A stretch of 64,000 bases of DNA, taken from assembly GCA_037445025.1 (NCBI GenBank), contig JBBILI010000007.1, forward strand, positions 1-64,000, read 5' to 3'. Positions 20,126-28,887 of the stretch are shown here, piece by piece (the stretch's first letter is position 1; every line of letters starts with the position of its first letter). This DNA comes from CAIQQQ01 sp037445025. GTDB lineage: Bacteria; Pseudomonadota; Alphaproteobacteria; Acetobacterales; Acetobacteraceae. Both the position numbers and the translations under genes were made by a program. Below the pieces are notes generated by a model, which saw only the letters and a list, made by a program, of their open reading frames with translations, made no database searches and was not told where the DNA came from.

Positions 20126-20320
20126 CTATGGTGTGGTCTGGAGGGTCTTGGTGGTGATCGTCGTGGTCGCCGGCATGGCGGGCATCGCAGGGGTGGTCGT
20201 GGTAGTCCGCTGGGTGGTGCTCGAGGTCACGGTCGGGTCTGACGAGCAGGCACTCAGAGCGGCGGCACAGCAGAACAGGATGAGAGCAAGAACCGTTGCG
20301 GAGCGCATCGGGTGGGTCAT
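20126..20320 (-). CDS. Small threonine-rich lipoprotein
   Basis: A 64-residue protein with a signal peptide ending in the lipobox LSAC at residues 22-25. The mature part is only about 40 residues and consists mainly of Thr, Ser, Pro, Ala and Met (TTQRTTTTTPAMPAMPATTT). It would be anchored in the outer membrane. No family is recognised. It lies between two other small envelope genes on the same strand. Confidence 0.6.
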   Translation of the reverse strand: MTHPMRSATVLALILFCCAAALSACSSDPTVTSSTTQRTTTTTPAMPAMPATTTITTKTLQTTP

Positions 20321-20371
20321 GAGGTGGTTTCCTTGTCGATCTGAATGAACGCGTGAGACGGCGACGGCCGA

Positions 20372-20725
20372 TCAGGGCTTGATGATCGTGACCGTGGAGT
20401 CGGTGCGGGTCGTGGTGGTGGGCTGCGGCGGCGGCACCGTGGTGGTGGTGCGGCTCATGCTGTCCTGGGCGACCCCGTTGGTGTTGCGGTAGGTCAAGGT
20501 TTCGCTGTTGGTCTTGGTGCCGTCGGGGCGCACCTTCTCCTCGGTGGTGGTGGTGCTCAGCGTGCCCACCGGTGGCGGCACGATCATGGGAATGACGGGG
20601 ACGGCCGGCGCCGGCGTGGTGGTCGTCACGGTCTGGGACGTCGTCGTCTGTGCGGTGGCGAGCGCCGAGCTGAGGGCGACAGCGAACACGGCAAGCGACG
20701 CGCGATACAGCATGGTGGTTGACAT
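20372..20725 (-). CDS. Secreted Thr/Pro-rich protein
   Basis: A 117-residue exported protein with a signal peptide (LAVFAVALSSALATAQ). The mature part has runs of Thr (TTTSQTVTTTTPAP, RTTTTVPPPQPTTTTRTD) around a short structured core with EEKVRPDGTKTNSETLTYRNTNG. Similar Thr runs occur in the lipoprotein next to it. The ATG at 20725 has GGAG upstream. Function unknown; probably periplasmic. Confidence 0.62.
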   Translation of the reverse strand: MSTTMLYRASLAVFAVALSSALATAQTTTSQTVTTTTPAPAVPVIPMIVPPPVGTLSTTTTEEKVRPDGTKTNSETLTYRNTNGVAQDSMSRTTTTVPPPQPTTTTRTDSTVTIIKP

Positions 20726-20945
20726 GGGTGGAACTCCGATGGATGCGGCTCAACAGCGTGTTCAGCCCGTCCCAGGCCTTGTGCACCCATAGAGGTTGAT
20801 GTTGCAGGTCCGGGTAATACGCAGGGCGATCGTTGGGGGATGTGGGTAGTTTCCGTCCCTGCCCTTTTGCGTCGTCCGTGAGTAGCAAGTAGACTCCAGG
20901 CTTGAACGAGCCTGACACAATCTAAACGCGACAGGATGTCTGTTC

Positions 20946-21506
20946 ATGAAAATTCGCACTCTTCTGCTGGCCACGGCTCTCGCCACTTCCGCGCTGGGCG
21001 CCAGTGCCTTGGTTCATACCGCTACAGCAACGACGCCGTCCGACCTGAACCGCGAATCCAACGAAGCCGTCCGGATGTTGCTCAACAGCAACCCTGATGC
21101 GGCGCGGGTGGCGAAATCGGCTGTGGCGATCCTGGTGTTCCCGAACATCGTCAAGGCCGGGTTTGTGTTCGGCGCTGCCTACGGCGAGGGTGAGCTGCAG
21201 CAGGGCAGCAAGGTGGACGGCTACTACAATTCGTTCACGGGGTCCTGGGGGCTGCAGGCCGGCGCGCAAAGCTACGGCTATGTGGTGTTCCTGATGAACC
21301 AGCACGCGCTGAGCTACCTGCATCAGAGCAATGGCTGGGAGATCGGCGTGGGCCCGACGGTGGTGGTGGTCAACCAGGGGATCGCCAAGAACCTGTCGAC
21401 CTCGACGCTGCAGGATGATGCCTATGCCTTCATCTTCGACCAGAAGGGTCTGATGCTCGGCATCAGCATCGAAGGCACCAAGATCAGCCATATCAACGCA
21501 CCGTGA
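20946..21506 (+). CDS. Lipid-binding SYLF domain protein (YSC84-like)
   Basis: Exported protein of 186 residues with signal peptide MKIRTLLLATALATSALGASALVH. The core VAKSAVAILVFPNIVKAGFVFGAAYGEGEL, then GYYNSFTGSWGLQAGAQSYGYVVFLMN and the C-terminal DDAYAFIFDQKGLMLGISIEGTKIS, is the SYLF domain. The domain binds phosphoinositides in eukaryotes; in bacteria it is periplasmic with unclear function. It starts a rightward set with the OmpA-like gene and a short lipoprotein. Confidence 0.88.
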   Translation: MKIRTLLLATALATSALGASALVHTATATTPSDLNRESNEAVRMLLNSNPDAARVAKSAVAILVFPNIVKAGFVFGAAYGEGELQQGSKVDGYYNSFTGSWGLQAGAQSYGYVVFLMNQHALSYLHQSNGWEIGVGPTVVVVNQGIAKNLSTSTLQDDAYAFIFDQKGLMLGISIEGTKISHINAP

Positions 21507-21571
21507 TGGCGTGACGCCTGGCCGCCGGTGGCGGTCGGGCCTGGCTGCCGCTCTGTTTGGGAGATGTTGAG

Positions 21572-22048
21572 ATGACCCACCGCAAGACCGCGCTGCGCGG
21601 GCTCGCCGCCGCCGCCATGCTGTCGCTGCTGAGTGCCTGCGCCCAGCCGATGGGGATGCAGGCCGATACCGGCACGCCTGTCTCCAACCCGCCGCCGGTG
21701 CCGCCGGGCGTGGGCGCGATCTGGTATCATGTGCCGTTCGACACCGACAGCTACGCCATTGGGCCCGCGGGGCATACCACCGTCAACGCGGTGGCGCTGT
21801 TCCTGCAGCAGAACCCCAACGCGGTGGCGACCATCGTCGGCAAGACCGACAGGGTCGGCAGTGCCGAGTACAACATGCATCTGTCGCATCTGCGCGCCGA
21901 TGCGACCCGCGATGCGCTGGTCTATGGCGGGCGGGTGGATGCGGCGCGGGTGGAGACCCGCTGGACCGGCGAGACCCGGCTGCCGATCAAGACCGGCGAC
22001 AACGTGCCTGATCCCGACAACCGGGTCGTCAACATCGCCGTGCACTGA
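21572..22048 (+). CDS. OmpA family lipoprotein
   Basis: A 158-residue lipoprotein with lipobox LLSAC near residue 23, followed by an OmpA C-terminal peptidoglycan-binding domain: VPFDTDSYAIGPAGHTTVNAVALFL, ATIVGKTDRVGSAEYNMHLSHLRADATRDALV and NRVVNIAVH. The usual NxxLSxxRA phrase is here NMHLSHLRAD. It would tether the outer membrane to the cell wall. Confidence 0.85.
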   Translation: MTHRKTALRGLAAAAMLSLLSACAQPMGMQADTGTPVSNPPPVPPGVGAIWYHVPFDTDSYAIGPAGHTTVNAVALFLQQNPNAVATIVGKTDRVGSAEYNMHLSHLRADATRDALVYGGRVDAARVETRWTGETRLPIKTGDNVPDPDNRVVNIAVH

Positions 22049-22086
22049 CCACAACGTTGCTGACTGCTGAAAGGATGGAGGCACGC

Positions 22087-22203
22087 ATGAAACTGCGCAC
22101 ATGGCTGGCGCTGGTGGTGACGTTGCTGGCGGTCTCCGCCTGCATCATTGAACCGATCGGCGGCCGCGGGCAATACGACGAGGGCCGCCGCGTCTGGCGT
22201 TGA
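22087..22203 (+). CDS. Very short lipoprotein (38 residues)
   Basis: A clear small gene: GGATGGAGG ribosome site, ATG at 22087, signal peptide MKLRTWLALVVTLLAVSAC with lipobox VSAC, then only 19 mature residues ending GRRVWR. It follows the OmpA-like lipoprotein by 38 bases and is likely co-transcribed. Its stop lies 33 bases before the dispersed repeat copy 2. Function unknown. Confidence 0.65.
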   Translation: MKLRTWLALVVTLLAVSACIIEPIGGRGQYDEGRRVWR

Positions 22204-22236
22204 GGCGGCGTTCCAGAACGAGGTGGCATCGCCTAT

Positions 22237-22320
22237 CATACCACCGGTCATGAAGAGTGACTGCTGGTATGAGTTTTTGCTTGGCGCGCCGCCGCCGGCC
22301 AACCCGGCGCGCGATACCAC
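22237..22320. repeat. Multi-hairpin dispersed repeat, copy 2
   Basis: The first stem is imperfect (22238-22250 with 22258-22270; one C-C mismatch and one G-T pair). It is followed, as in copy 1, by a GC-rich stem using GCGCGCCG and CGGCGCGC. The two copies agree over roughly 75 of 84 positions by eye. The third stem of copy 1 is reduced to TACCAC (22315-22320) and a distant GTGGTA (22358-22363). Confidence 0.7.
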
Positions 22321-22417
22321 CTCGATCTCGCAGCGGACTACCTGCCAAGGGAGGGCTGTGGTAGCGACGTCACGGGAGCGGGCATCGGCACGCTCCACGG
22401 TGTGCCGGCTGGAGATT

Positions 22418-22873
22418 GTGCGCTTGACCGAACCAGACCCGCTTCGACCGGCAGAAAAGGCGATCGACTGGCCGGGTGCGTCCGATGCCGCGTTGATTTT
22501 CATCGGCCGGATCCGCACGCCGTGGCTGGCGCGGTCGGAGTGTCCGCGGCGGGGCCGGCTGGATGGGCCGATCTGCCGCATCGAGGTCGATGCGCTGTGG
22601 GCCGAGGCGTTGCTTGGGATCGGGGCTGGCAGCCGGCTGGAGATCTTCTACTGGCTGCATCGCTCGCGGCGTGACGTGGTGCTGCAGCGCCGGCGGGATG
22701 ACGGGGCGCCGCGTGGCACGTTTTCCCTGCGTTCACCGCTGCGGCCGAACCCGATCGGCACATCGATCGTGCTGGTCGAACAGTTCGAGGGCACGACACT
22801 TCTGGTACGCGGCCTGGACTGTCTGGACGGCACACCGCTGATCGACATTAAGCCGGAGCGCGCCCAGGTCTGA
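22418..22873 (+). CDS. trmO: tRNA (N6-threonylcarbamoyladenosine37-N6)-methyltransferase TrmO family protein
   Basis: SAM-dependent enzyme that methylates t6A37 in tRNA. The beta-barrel VirR/YaeB fold is seen in ALIFIGRIRTPW (start), IFYWLHRSRRDVVLQ, RGTFSLRSPLRPNPIGTSIVLVE (the conserved F-RSP-RPNPIG motif) and GLDCLDGTPLIDIKP. It lacks the C-terminal extension of E. coli TrmO. The start is uncertain: GTG 22418 or TTG 22424 follow GGAG at 22411; the open frame extends further up through the repeat. Confidence 0.85.
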   Translation: MRLTEPDPLRPAEKAIDWPGASDAALIFIGRIRTPWLARSECPRRGRLDGPICRIEVDALWAEALLGIGAGSRLEIFYWLHRSRRDVVLQRRRDDGAPRGTFSLRSPLRPNPIGTSIVLVEQFEGTTLLVRGLDCLDGTPLIDIKPERAQV

Positions 22874-22883
22874 GAAGTTTTTT

Positions 22884-22907
22884 GGTTCTTTTTTTCAAAA
22901 AGGAACC
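22884..22907. terminator. AT-rich palindrome, family copy D
   Basis: GGTTCTTTTTTT pairs with AAAAAGGAACC with one mismatch. It is preceded by GAAGTTTTTT and followed by TCTTGC, the reverse orientation of copy A. It starts 10 bases after the trmO stop; the opposing gene ends about 150 bases further on. Confidence 0.68.
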
Positions 22908-23058
22908 TCTTGCTTTTGCAGAGTGTCGTGGACCGGTTCCTCCACAACCTGCCCAGTGCCCTGTTCTTCCTCCGCCTCCCCCGCCAGCAGAAACTTCAGC
23001 AGAATCCGTGTGCAGGCCGACGCCGTCGGGAACCCCGGCGGCAGTGGCGGTTCGTCGG

Positions 23059-23565
23059 TCACACCAGTTCGGCCGATGGATGGCTGCCGTAGTGCTCCAT
23101 GTGGTGCACCGCCGCCTGGGCGCCGTGGAACAGGGCATGCTTGCCGTAGTCGAGTGCAGAGCGCGTTTCATGGAGCGCTCTGATGTAGTGCTCGGCGCCG
23201 CCATGGGTGCCGGCCTGCGCGTGGTGGCGTTCGGCAGCTTCGTGATGTTTTGCGGCGACGGCGTGATGGGCTGGGGCGCCGAGATCGAGCGGCGACGCCA
23301 GAGCGGTGGAGCCGGGTTTATCTGAGCGGGCGAGATAGCCCGGAAGCGGGCTGCCCTGATGCGCGGCGTATCGGGTGCTCGCGGCCTGGCCGTGTTCCAG
23401 GGCGCGAAGTGCGTGGCCATGGGCGGTCATGGCCTGGTGGGCGGCGTGGGCGTAGTCCTTGCCGATCTGGTAGTACCGCGATGCCTCGCGGTGGAAATGC
23501 GCGGCCTGTTCGTGATGGATCGCGGCCGAGACGTGGTGGTCGCTGGGATTATGGGCGAGGTTCAT
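23059..23565 (-). CDS. Histidine- and alanine-rich hypothetical protein
   Basis: A 168-residue soluble protein with an exceptional histidine content (HHVSAAIHHEQAAHFHREASRYY, AKHHEAAERHHAQAG, AAVHHMEHYGSH). His pairs spaced along what look like long helices suggest metal binding or a tetratricopeptide-like scaffold. The ATG at 23565 has GGAG upstream. No family is named with confidence. It precedes DUF2934 on the other side in the same direction. Confidence 0.62.
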   Translation of the reverse strand: MNLAHNPSDHHVSAAIHHEQAAHFHREASRYYQIGKDYAHAAHQAMTAHGHALRALEHGQAASTRYAAHQGSPLPGYLARSDKPGSTALASPLDLGAPAHHAVAAKHHEAAERHHAQAGTHGGAEHYIRALHETRSALDYGKHALFHGAQAAVHHMEHYGSHPSAELV

Positions 23566-23659
23566 GTGGGTCGCTCCGGTATGTCTGATGATGGCTGGCG
23601 GTTTATCATTTTCGGTAGCGGCGGCTTCAGGGGCGGAAAACACGCCGGCGGCGGGTTGG

Positions 23660-24010
23660 CTATTTTGCGCCGTCCCGATACGCCTTTGCGATTTCGCGGG
23701 ATTCCGGGGTTGGCATGCTGTCGCCCTGGTCGGTGAACAGGGAGGGGAACTCGCCGAGATTCTCCTGCAGGGCGGCTTCCTCGATGAGAACGCCTGCTTC
23801 GGTTCGCGGGGCCCGCGTCGTGTCGGGATCGGGGAGCAGGACGGGGCAGTCAGTGGCCAGGGCATCGAGCGCGCGGGCGCGTTCCCAGTAGGACTCGGCC
23901 TGTCCCGCCGGGCGGCCTTCGCTCTCCCAGAGATGATAGGCGCGCAGGCGGATGCGTTCGAGATGGGAGGCGGACGGGGTGAACGGGGTTTCTGCTTCGG
24001 GGAGCGGCAT
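23660..24010 (-). CDS. DUF2934 domain protein
   Basis: A 116-residue cytoplasmic protein. The N-terminal third holds HLERIRLRAYHLWESEGRPAGQAESYWERA, the DUF2934 signature (IR.RAY.LWE.EGRP.G....W..A). The rest is unstructured and acidic. The family is common in Alphaproteobacteria and its role is not known. Confidence 0.82.
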   Translation of the reverse strand: MPLPEAETPFTPSASHLERIRLRAYHLWESEGRPAGQAESYWERARALDALATDCPVLLPDPDTTRAPRTEAGVLIEEAALQENLGEFPSLFTDQGDSMPTPESREIAKAYRDGAK

Positions 24011-24112
24011 CTTGGGTTCTCCAGACTGGGCCGTTGGACGCAGCTTCTGGAGGGTAGAGGTGCTGATCGGTGCGCAGAAGGAGCGGATTCTACGCAGCGG
24101 TGGCGGGCGGAC

Positions 24113-24946
24113 TCATCCGCCCTTGACCCCGCCTGCGGTGAGCCCGGCGACGATCTCGCGCTGGGCCAGCAGGGTGAGGAGCAGCACCGGCGCCATCACC
24201 AGCAGGGCGGCGGCGGCCAGCGGGCCCCAGCTCACCTGCTCGAACGTCAGCACGTTGTAGACGGCGACCGGCAGGGTGCGGGTTTCGCGGCCGGCCAGCA
24301 CGACGCCGAAGACGAAGTTGTTCCAGCTGAAGATGAAGGCGAGGATGGTGGAGACGGTGATCCCGGGCCGGGCCAAAGGCAGGGCGACATGGCGGAAGGA
24401 CTGCCAGATGGTGGCGCCGTCGACGAGGGCCGCCTCTTCGAGTTCCGGCGGCAGGCCTTCGAAGAAGCCGATCATCACCCAGACCACGATCGGCACCGTG
24501 ATCACCAGATGGGTGATGATCAGCGGGGTGAGCGTGCCTGTCATGTCCAGCCACTGGAAGATCAGGAACAGCGGAATGAGGAAGGACAGGCCGGGGGTGA
24601 CGCGGGCGATCATGATCAGCGCCGCCGCCTTGGCGGCCTTGGAGCGGGCGATGCCGAAGCCGGCGGGCACGCCGAGCAGCAGGGCGAAGCCGGTTGCGGT
24701 GAACGAGACGATCACCGAGTTGAGGCCGTACTGGATGAAGTTGTTCCTGGCGAACACCTGGACGAAGTTGCGCAGGGTCGGCGCGTCGGGGATGAACACC
24801 GGCGGGAAGGCCATGTTGTCGATCTCGTTCTTCAGCGACAGCGACAAGGTCCAGAGAAAGAACAGGATGGCCGGCGAGATCAGCACGAACACAGCGAAGG
24901 CGAGGCCCAGCCGGCCCATCCATCGGTTGACGGTACCGGGCCTCAT
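24113..24946 (-). CDS. Carbohydrate ABC transporter permease (MalG/UgpE type)
   Basis: Inner-membrane permease of 277 residues with six hydrophobic segments. The coupling loop is PPELEEAALVDGATIWQSFRHVALPLARPGI, the EAA motif of MalG-type subunits. It overlaps the partner permease gene upstream (ATGA at 24943-24946). No binding protein or ATPase lies nearby, so it must share an ATPase encoded elsewhere or be a remnant. Confidence 0.88.
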   Translation of the reverse strand: MRPGTVNRWMGRLGLAFAVFVLISPAILFFLWTLSLSLKNEIDNMAFPPVFIPDAPTLRNFVQVFARNNFIQYGLNSVIVSFTATGFALLLGVPAGFGIARSKAAKAAALIMIARVTPGLSFLIPLFLIFQWLDMTGTLTPLIITHLVITVPIVVWVMIGFFEGLPPELEEAALVDGATIWQSFRHVALPLARPGITVSTILAFIFSWNNFVFGVVLAGRETRTLPVAVYNVLTFEQVSWGPLAAAALLVMAPVLLLTLLAQREIVAGLTAGGVKGG

Positions 24947-25839
24947 TGCAGCGCCTCCCGCTGGCGCACGGAAAACAACAGCAGGCTGACCAGCAGGATC
25001 AGCGCGAAGAACACCACTGTCACGGCACTCGCGTATCCCATGTCGTAATAGGCGAAGGCGGTCTGGTAGAGAAAGATGTTGATGGTCTCGCTGGCGGTGC
25101 CGGGTCCGCCGTTGCTGATGACGAAGATGGTGTCGAACGCCTTCAGCGCGTCGATGGTGCGGATGACCAGGGCGACGACGATATGCGGCCAGACCAGCGG
25201 CAGGGAGATGTGGCGGAACATCTGCCAGTTGCTGGCGCCGTCGAGCTTCGCGGCCTCATAGGGCTCCTGCGGCAGGCTGGCGAGGCCGCCGAGCACGATC
25301 AGCATCACCAGCGGCGTCCATTGCCAGGTCTCGACCACCACCAGGGTGGGGATTACCGAGACGGCGTCATAGCTCCAGGCGGAGGGCGGCAGGCCTGCGG
25401 CGGTCAGCAGGTAGTTCAGCACGCCGAGCTGGGGGTGGAACATCATGGTCCAGACCAGGCCGACGGCCACGGGGGTGGCCATCATCGGCAGGATGAAGAT
25501 GGTGCGGGCGAGGCCGCGCAGGGGGAAGCTGCGGGCGAAGACGACGGCTGCGGCCACGCCGATGACCATGGGGAACAGCACCGCGGCGGCCGTGAAATAA
25601 AGGGTGCGCACCACCGCCCAGTCGAAACGTTCGTCGGTGAACAGTCGGATGTAGTTGCTCAGACCCACGAAATTCGGGTCGCTGCCGACCTTCCATTCAT
25701 GCACCGACATGATCAGCGTGAAGGCCCAGGGCAGCACGATGACCGCCGCCACGATCAGGCCCGCCGGCAGCACGAACGGCCAGTAGACGCGCGCATAGTT
25801 TCGTGTCGCGAGCCGTTCGGCCGCGCGCGAATGCCCCAT
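24943..25839 (-). CDS. Sugar ABC transporter permease (MalF/UgpA type)
   Basis: Inner-membrane permease of 298 residues. It has ARSFPLRGLARTIFILPMMATPVAVGLVW and the EAA loop PQEPYEAAKLDGASNWQMFRHISLPLVWP, both typical of MalF/UgpA-like subunits. It is the first gene of a two-gene unit. The 188 bases between it and the sensor kinase end show no gene. Confidence 0.88.
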   Translation of the reverse strand: MGHSRAAERLATRNYARVYWPFVLPAGLIVAAVIVLPWAFTLIMSVHEWKVGSDPNFVGLSNYIRLFTDERFDWAVVRTLYFTAAAVLFPMVIGVAAAVVFARSFPLRGLARTIFILPMMATPVAVGLVWTMMFHPQLGVLNYLLTAAGLPPSAWSYDAVSVIPTLVVVETWQWTPLVMLIVLGGLASLPQEPYEAAKLDGASNWQMFRHISLPLVWPHIVVALVIRTIDALKAFDTIFVISNGGPGTASETINIFLYQTAFAYYDMGYASAVTVVFFALILLVSLLLFSVRQREALQ

Positions 25840-26027
25840 TGCCGCTTCCCCAATCCGTTCTTGTTAGCGCAATCATACACCCCCGGCACGCCCTGGCCAG
25901 ACGGCAGGGTCGGGCGAAAACCGGGCTGGATCGGGGTGGCATCTGGTAGGCGATGCTACCCCGATCTAGCTCCCTGTTTTAACGAGCAATTTTATGGCAC
26001 GGCGGGTCCACCTAAAGCCATATTGCT

Positions 26028-28430
26028 CTAGGTCAGGGCTGCGACGCGCCCCTGGTCGACCGCCGCGGCCAGGCCGTCGAGGCTGAACGGCTTGCGCAAA
26101 ACCACATCGGACGAGGCGAGGCCCGGCGTGTCGGCATCGACCACGCCGGTGACGATGATGGTGCGCAGGTAGGGCCGCATGGCCTTGGCGCGGGCCACCA
26201 CCTCGTGGCCGGACAGGCCGGGCATGGCGAAGTCTGAGATCAGCACGTCGATGTCCGGCCTGGTGGCGAGCAGGGTCAGCGCCTCGGCGCCGGTGGAGGC
26301 CAGCACCGGTTGGTGGCCAAGCTCCACCAGCATGTCGCCGATCAGACGGCGTACGTCGTCGTTGTCATCGACCAGCAGCACCGCGTGCGCGGTGCCGGTG
26401 GCGACGGGGCGGTGCAGCCGGCCTGGGGCGGGCACCGCGTCAACCGCCGCGCGCGGTAGCAGCAGCCGCACCACCGTGCCGGTGCCGGGCGCGCTCAGCA
26501 CCTGCACCTCGCCGCCGGACTGCGCGGCCAGACCGTGCACCTGCGACAGGCCAAGACCGGAACCCTGACCGGCGGGCTTGGTGGTGAAGAACGGCTCGAA
26601 CACGCGGCTCAGCACCTCGTGCGGCATGCCGGCGCCGGTGTCGCCCACGGCGATCATGACGAACTCGCCGTCGCCGGCCGGGTCCGAGGCGATCAGGCCG
26701 GCCCTTGGGGCGAAGTCGGCGATCGGCACGAACCGGTCATCCTGCTGCACCAGGGTCACGTCGGCCCGGCGCCACACATTGGCGGTGGCGATCACCAGCA
26801 GGCCCGCGCCGTCCATGGCGTCGCGCGCATTGATGGCGAGGTTGAGGATCGCCGATTCGACCTGGTGCGGATCGGCCTGCGCCAGCCACAGGCCGGCGGA
26901 GAGATCGGTGCGCACCTGCATGCGCCGGCCGGTGGTGGAGACGATCAGTTCGAGCATGCCCTCGGCGAGGCGGTTGAGGTCGATCGGCTCGGGGATCAGC
27001 CGCTGGCGGCGGGAGAAGCTCAGCAGCTGCGCGGTGAGCCGGCCGCCGCGTTCGGCGGCCATCTGGGCGGTCTCGAGCAAGCTGCGGCTGCGCAGGTCGT
27101 CTGGCGCGATCCGGCGGGCCATCATGTCCAGCGCGCCGAGGATGCCGGTCAGCATGTTGTTGAAGTCATGCGCGACGCCGCCGGCGAGCTGGCCCACCAT
27201 CTGCAGGCCCTGCGCCTGACGCAGGCTGGTCTCGCTGCGGGCCTGCTCGGCGAGGACGAGCTGCAGGCTGTCGCGGCTGGCGCGCAGATCCTCGGTGCGC
27301 AGCGCCACCCGCGCCTCCAGCGTGGCGTTGAGTTCGGTAAGCTCGTCGCGCTGGCGCGCCAGGGCGGCGGCCATGCGGTTGAAGGCGCCGGCCAGACGCA
27401 CGAATTCCGACCCCGCATGCGCCACCGGGCCCACGCGCGCGTCGAGCTGGCCTTCCGACCAGCGCTGCGCCGCCTCCAGCAAGGCGGCCACAGGGCGGCG
27501 CAGGAAGCGCAGCCCGGCCAGCATGGCCAGCACCATCGACAGCACGGCACTGCCGGCCATCAGCGCGTAGCCGAGATTGGCGGTGCGATCGATCGCGCCG
27601 TAGAGCGCGGGCAATGACAGCGAGATGGCGGCAAACACGCCGGCGGGCTCCTCGGCCACCGGCACGAAGCCGATCAGCTGGTCCTGCCCGTTCGCGTCCG
27701 GGATCACCGCATTGCCACGACTCGGCCGATCGATCAGCCGCCGCATCGCGTCCGGCAGCCTGGTGCCAAGAGCCTCCGCGTTGCCGGGCAGCCGCATGAG
27801 GATGGTGCCGGCCGAATCGCTGATGGCGACGGCACTGCCCGGCGGGCGCTTGAAATCGGCCATGTGGCGGGCGAGCCAGTCGAGATCGAGCCCGGCCAGG
27901 ACCAGGCCGCGCGCACCGGGCCGGGCGCTCTCGAACGGCAGCATGAACGGCAGCATCGGCCCATGGCCGTCGCGCGGGGGCGCGTAGAGCCCGGTGTGGA
28001 AGGTGCCGCCCTGGAGCGCCTGCAGGACCTGGGCGCGCAAGGCGGGGCCGACGAGGCCCTGCGTGGTCATGCCCGAGGCACAGACGACGCTGCCGGGTTC
28101 ATCGAGCACGGCGAGCGTGGTGTAGGTGGTCAGCGCCGAACGGAGGTCGCGCAGCGAGTCGCGGCAGGACGGGTCGAGCGCGCGGACGCTGCTGATGCGC
28201 GACACCGCGACGCTGAGCTGGCGTGCGCCCTCGACAATGCTGCCGAGATCGCCGTTGACCAGCTCGGCCTGTCGCAGCGCGTCCTCGGACAGGCGGCTGC
28301 GCTGGTCGGCATGCAGTTCGGACTGCAGATATACGAGCACAAGCACGGCCGGCGCGATGGCGATGCCGATCAGCACGAGCAGACGGGTGAACAGGCCAGT
28401 GTGCAGCACGGGGATCGGCATCTGTTTCAC
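26028..28430 (-). CDS. Hybrid sensor histidine kinase with C-terminal receiver domain
   Basis: Inner-membrane sensor of 800 residues. Membrane segment 1 is about residues 16-35, a periplasmic sensor domain (dCache-like length, 36-286) follows, then membrane segment 2 about 287-310, HAMP about 310-362, a coiled coil, and the HisKA domain with phospho-acceptor H421 in GGVAHDFNNMLTGIL. The ATPase part has NLAINARDAM, GDTGAGMP and GSGLGLSQV. A receiver domain follows (LLVDDNDDVRR, phospho-acceptor Asp in VLISDFAMPG, Lys in LRKPFS). It starts at GTG 28430 or ATG 28421. No partner regulator is beside it. Confidence 0.92.
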   Translation of the reverse strand: MKQMPIPVLHTGLFTRLLVLIGIAIAPAVLVLVYLQSELHADQRSRLSEDALRQAELVNGDLGSIVEGARQLSVAVSRISSVRALDPSCRDSLRDLRSALTTYTTLAVLDEPGSVVCASGMTTQGLVGPALRAQVLQALQGGTFHTGLYAPPRDGHGPMLPFMLPFESARPGARGLVLAGLDLDWLARHMADFKRPPGSAVAISDSAGTILMRLPGNAEALGTRLPDAMRRLIDRPSRGNAVIPDANGQDQLIGFVPVAEEPAGVFAAISLSLPALYGAIDRTANLGYALMAGSAVLSMVLAMLAGLRFLRRPVAALLEAAQRWSEGQLDARVGPVAHAGSEFVRLAGAFNRMAAALARQRDELTELNATLEARVALRTEDLRASRDSLQLVLAEQARSETSLRQAQGLQMVGQLAGGVAHDFNNMLTGILGALDMMARRIAPDDLRSRSLLETAQMAAERGGRLTAQLLSFSRRQRLIPEPIDLNRLAEGMLELIVSTTGRRMQVRTDLSAGLWLAQADPHQVESAILNLAINARDAMDGAGLLVIATANVWRRADVTLVQQDDRFVPIADFAPRAGLIASDPAGDGEFVMIAVGDTGAGMPHEVLSRVFEPFFTTKPAGQGSGLGLSQVHGLAAQSGGEVQVLSAPGTGTVVRLLLPRAAVDAVPAPGRLHRPVATGTAHAVLLVDDNDDVRRLIGDMLVELGHQPVLASTGAEALTLLATRPDIDVLISDFAMPGLSGHEVVARAKAMRPYLRTIIVTGVVDADTPGLASSDVVLRKPFSLDGLAAAVDQGRVAALT

Positions 28431-28543
28431 GCCCGCACCGAATTCAACCGCACTGACGGCGTATTATGCACTGACTCACCTTCTCGCGGGCAGTCTGGTT
28501 GACGGCCTGACAGGATGGCAGGCCTGACGGAGGGCAGACTAGC

Positions 28544-28627
28544 TGGTGCGAGAGGGGGGATTCGAACCCCCATGACCGAGGTCGGTCGATTTTGAGTCGA
28601 CTGCGTCTACCGTTCCGCCACTCTCGC
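28544..28627 (-). tRNA. tRNA-Leu (anticodon CAA)
   Basis: Leftward tRNA with acceptor stem GCGAGAG/CTCTCGC, discriminator A and an encoded CCA. The anticodon loop is CTCAAAA, giving anticodon CAA. The long variable arm (CCGACCTCGGTCAT) marks it as class II. The T-arm carries GGTTCGAATCC. Confidence 0.95.
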
Positions 28628-28754
28628 CCGGTGCCATGATACAAGATTTTTGCGCGTGGGCCAGGGGAGTGGCGCGGTGTTCGGCCAGATGCACAAAACT
28701 GAAATCAGGCGTTTGCATCCTCAGGACGATGCGGCTATACGGGCGACCCGCTGA

Positions 28755-28830
28755 TCCCGAATAGCTCAGTTGGTAGAGCACGCGACTGTTAATCGCTAGG
28801 TCGTAGGTTCGAGTCCTACTTCGGGAGCCA
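28755..28830 (+). tRNA. tRNA-Asn (anticodon GTT)
   Basis: Rightward tRNA of 76 bases with acceptor TCCCGAA/TTCGGGA, discriminator G and an encoded CCA. The anticodon loop CTGTTAA gives GTT. D-arm AGCTCAGTTGGTAGAGC and T-arm GTAGGTTCGAGTCCTAC are standard. Confidence 0.96.
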
Positions 28831-28841
28831 ATCGCGGAAGA

Positions 28842-28877
28842 CCCGCCGGCATCGTGAACGATGCCGGCGGGTTTTTT
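28842..28877 (+). terminator. Rho-independent terminator of tRNA-Asn
   Basis: A perfect 13-bp stem (CCCGCCGGCATCG, loop TGAA) is followed by six T. It begins 11 bases after the tRNA 3' end. Confidence 0.93.
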
Positions 28878-28887
28878 GTTGCGCGGA

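Noticed and set aside
26535..27617. Plus-strand open frame inside the histidine kinase gene
   Set aside because: Shadow of the kinase; repeated His/Gly/Arg composition and no motif.
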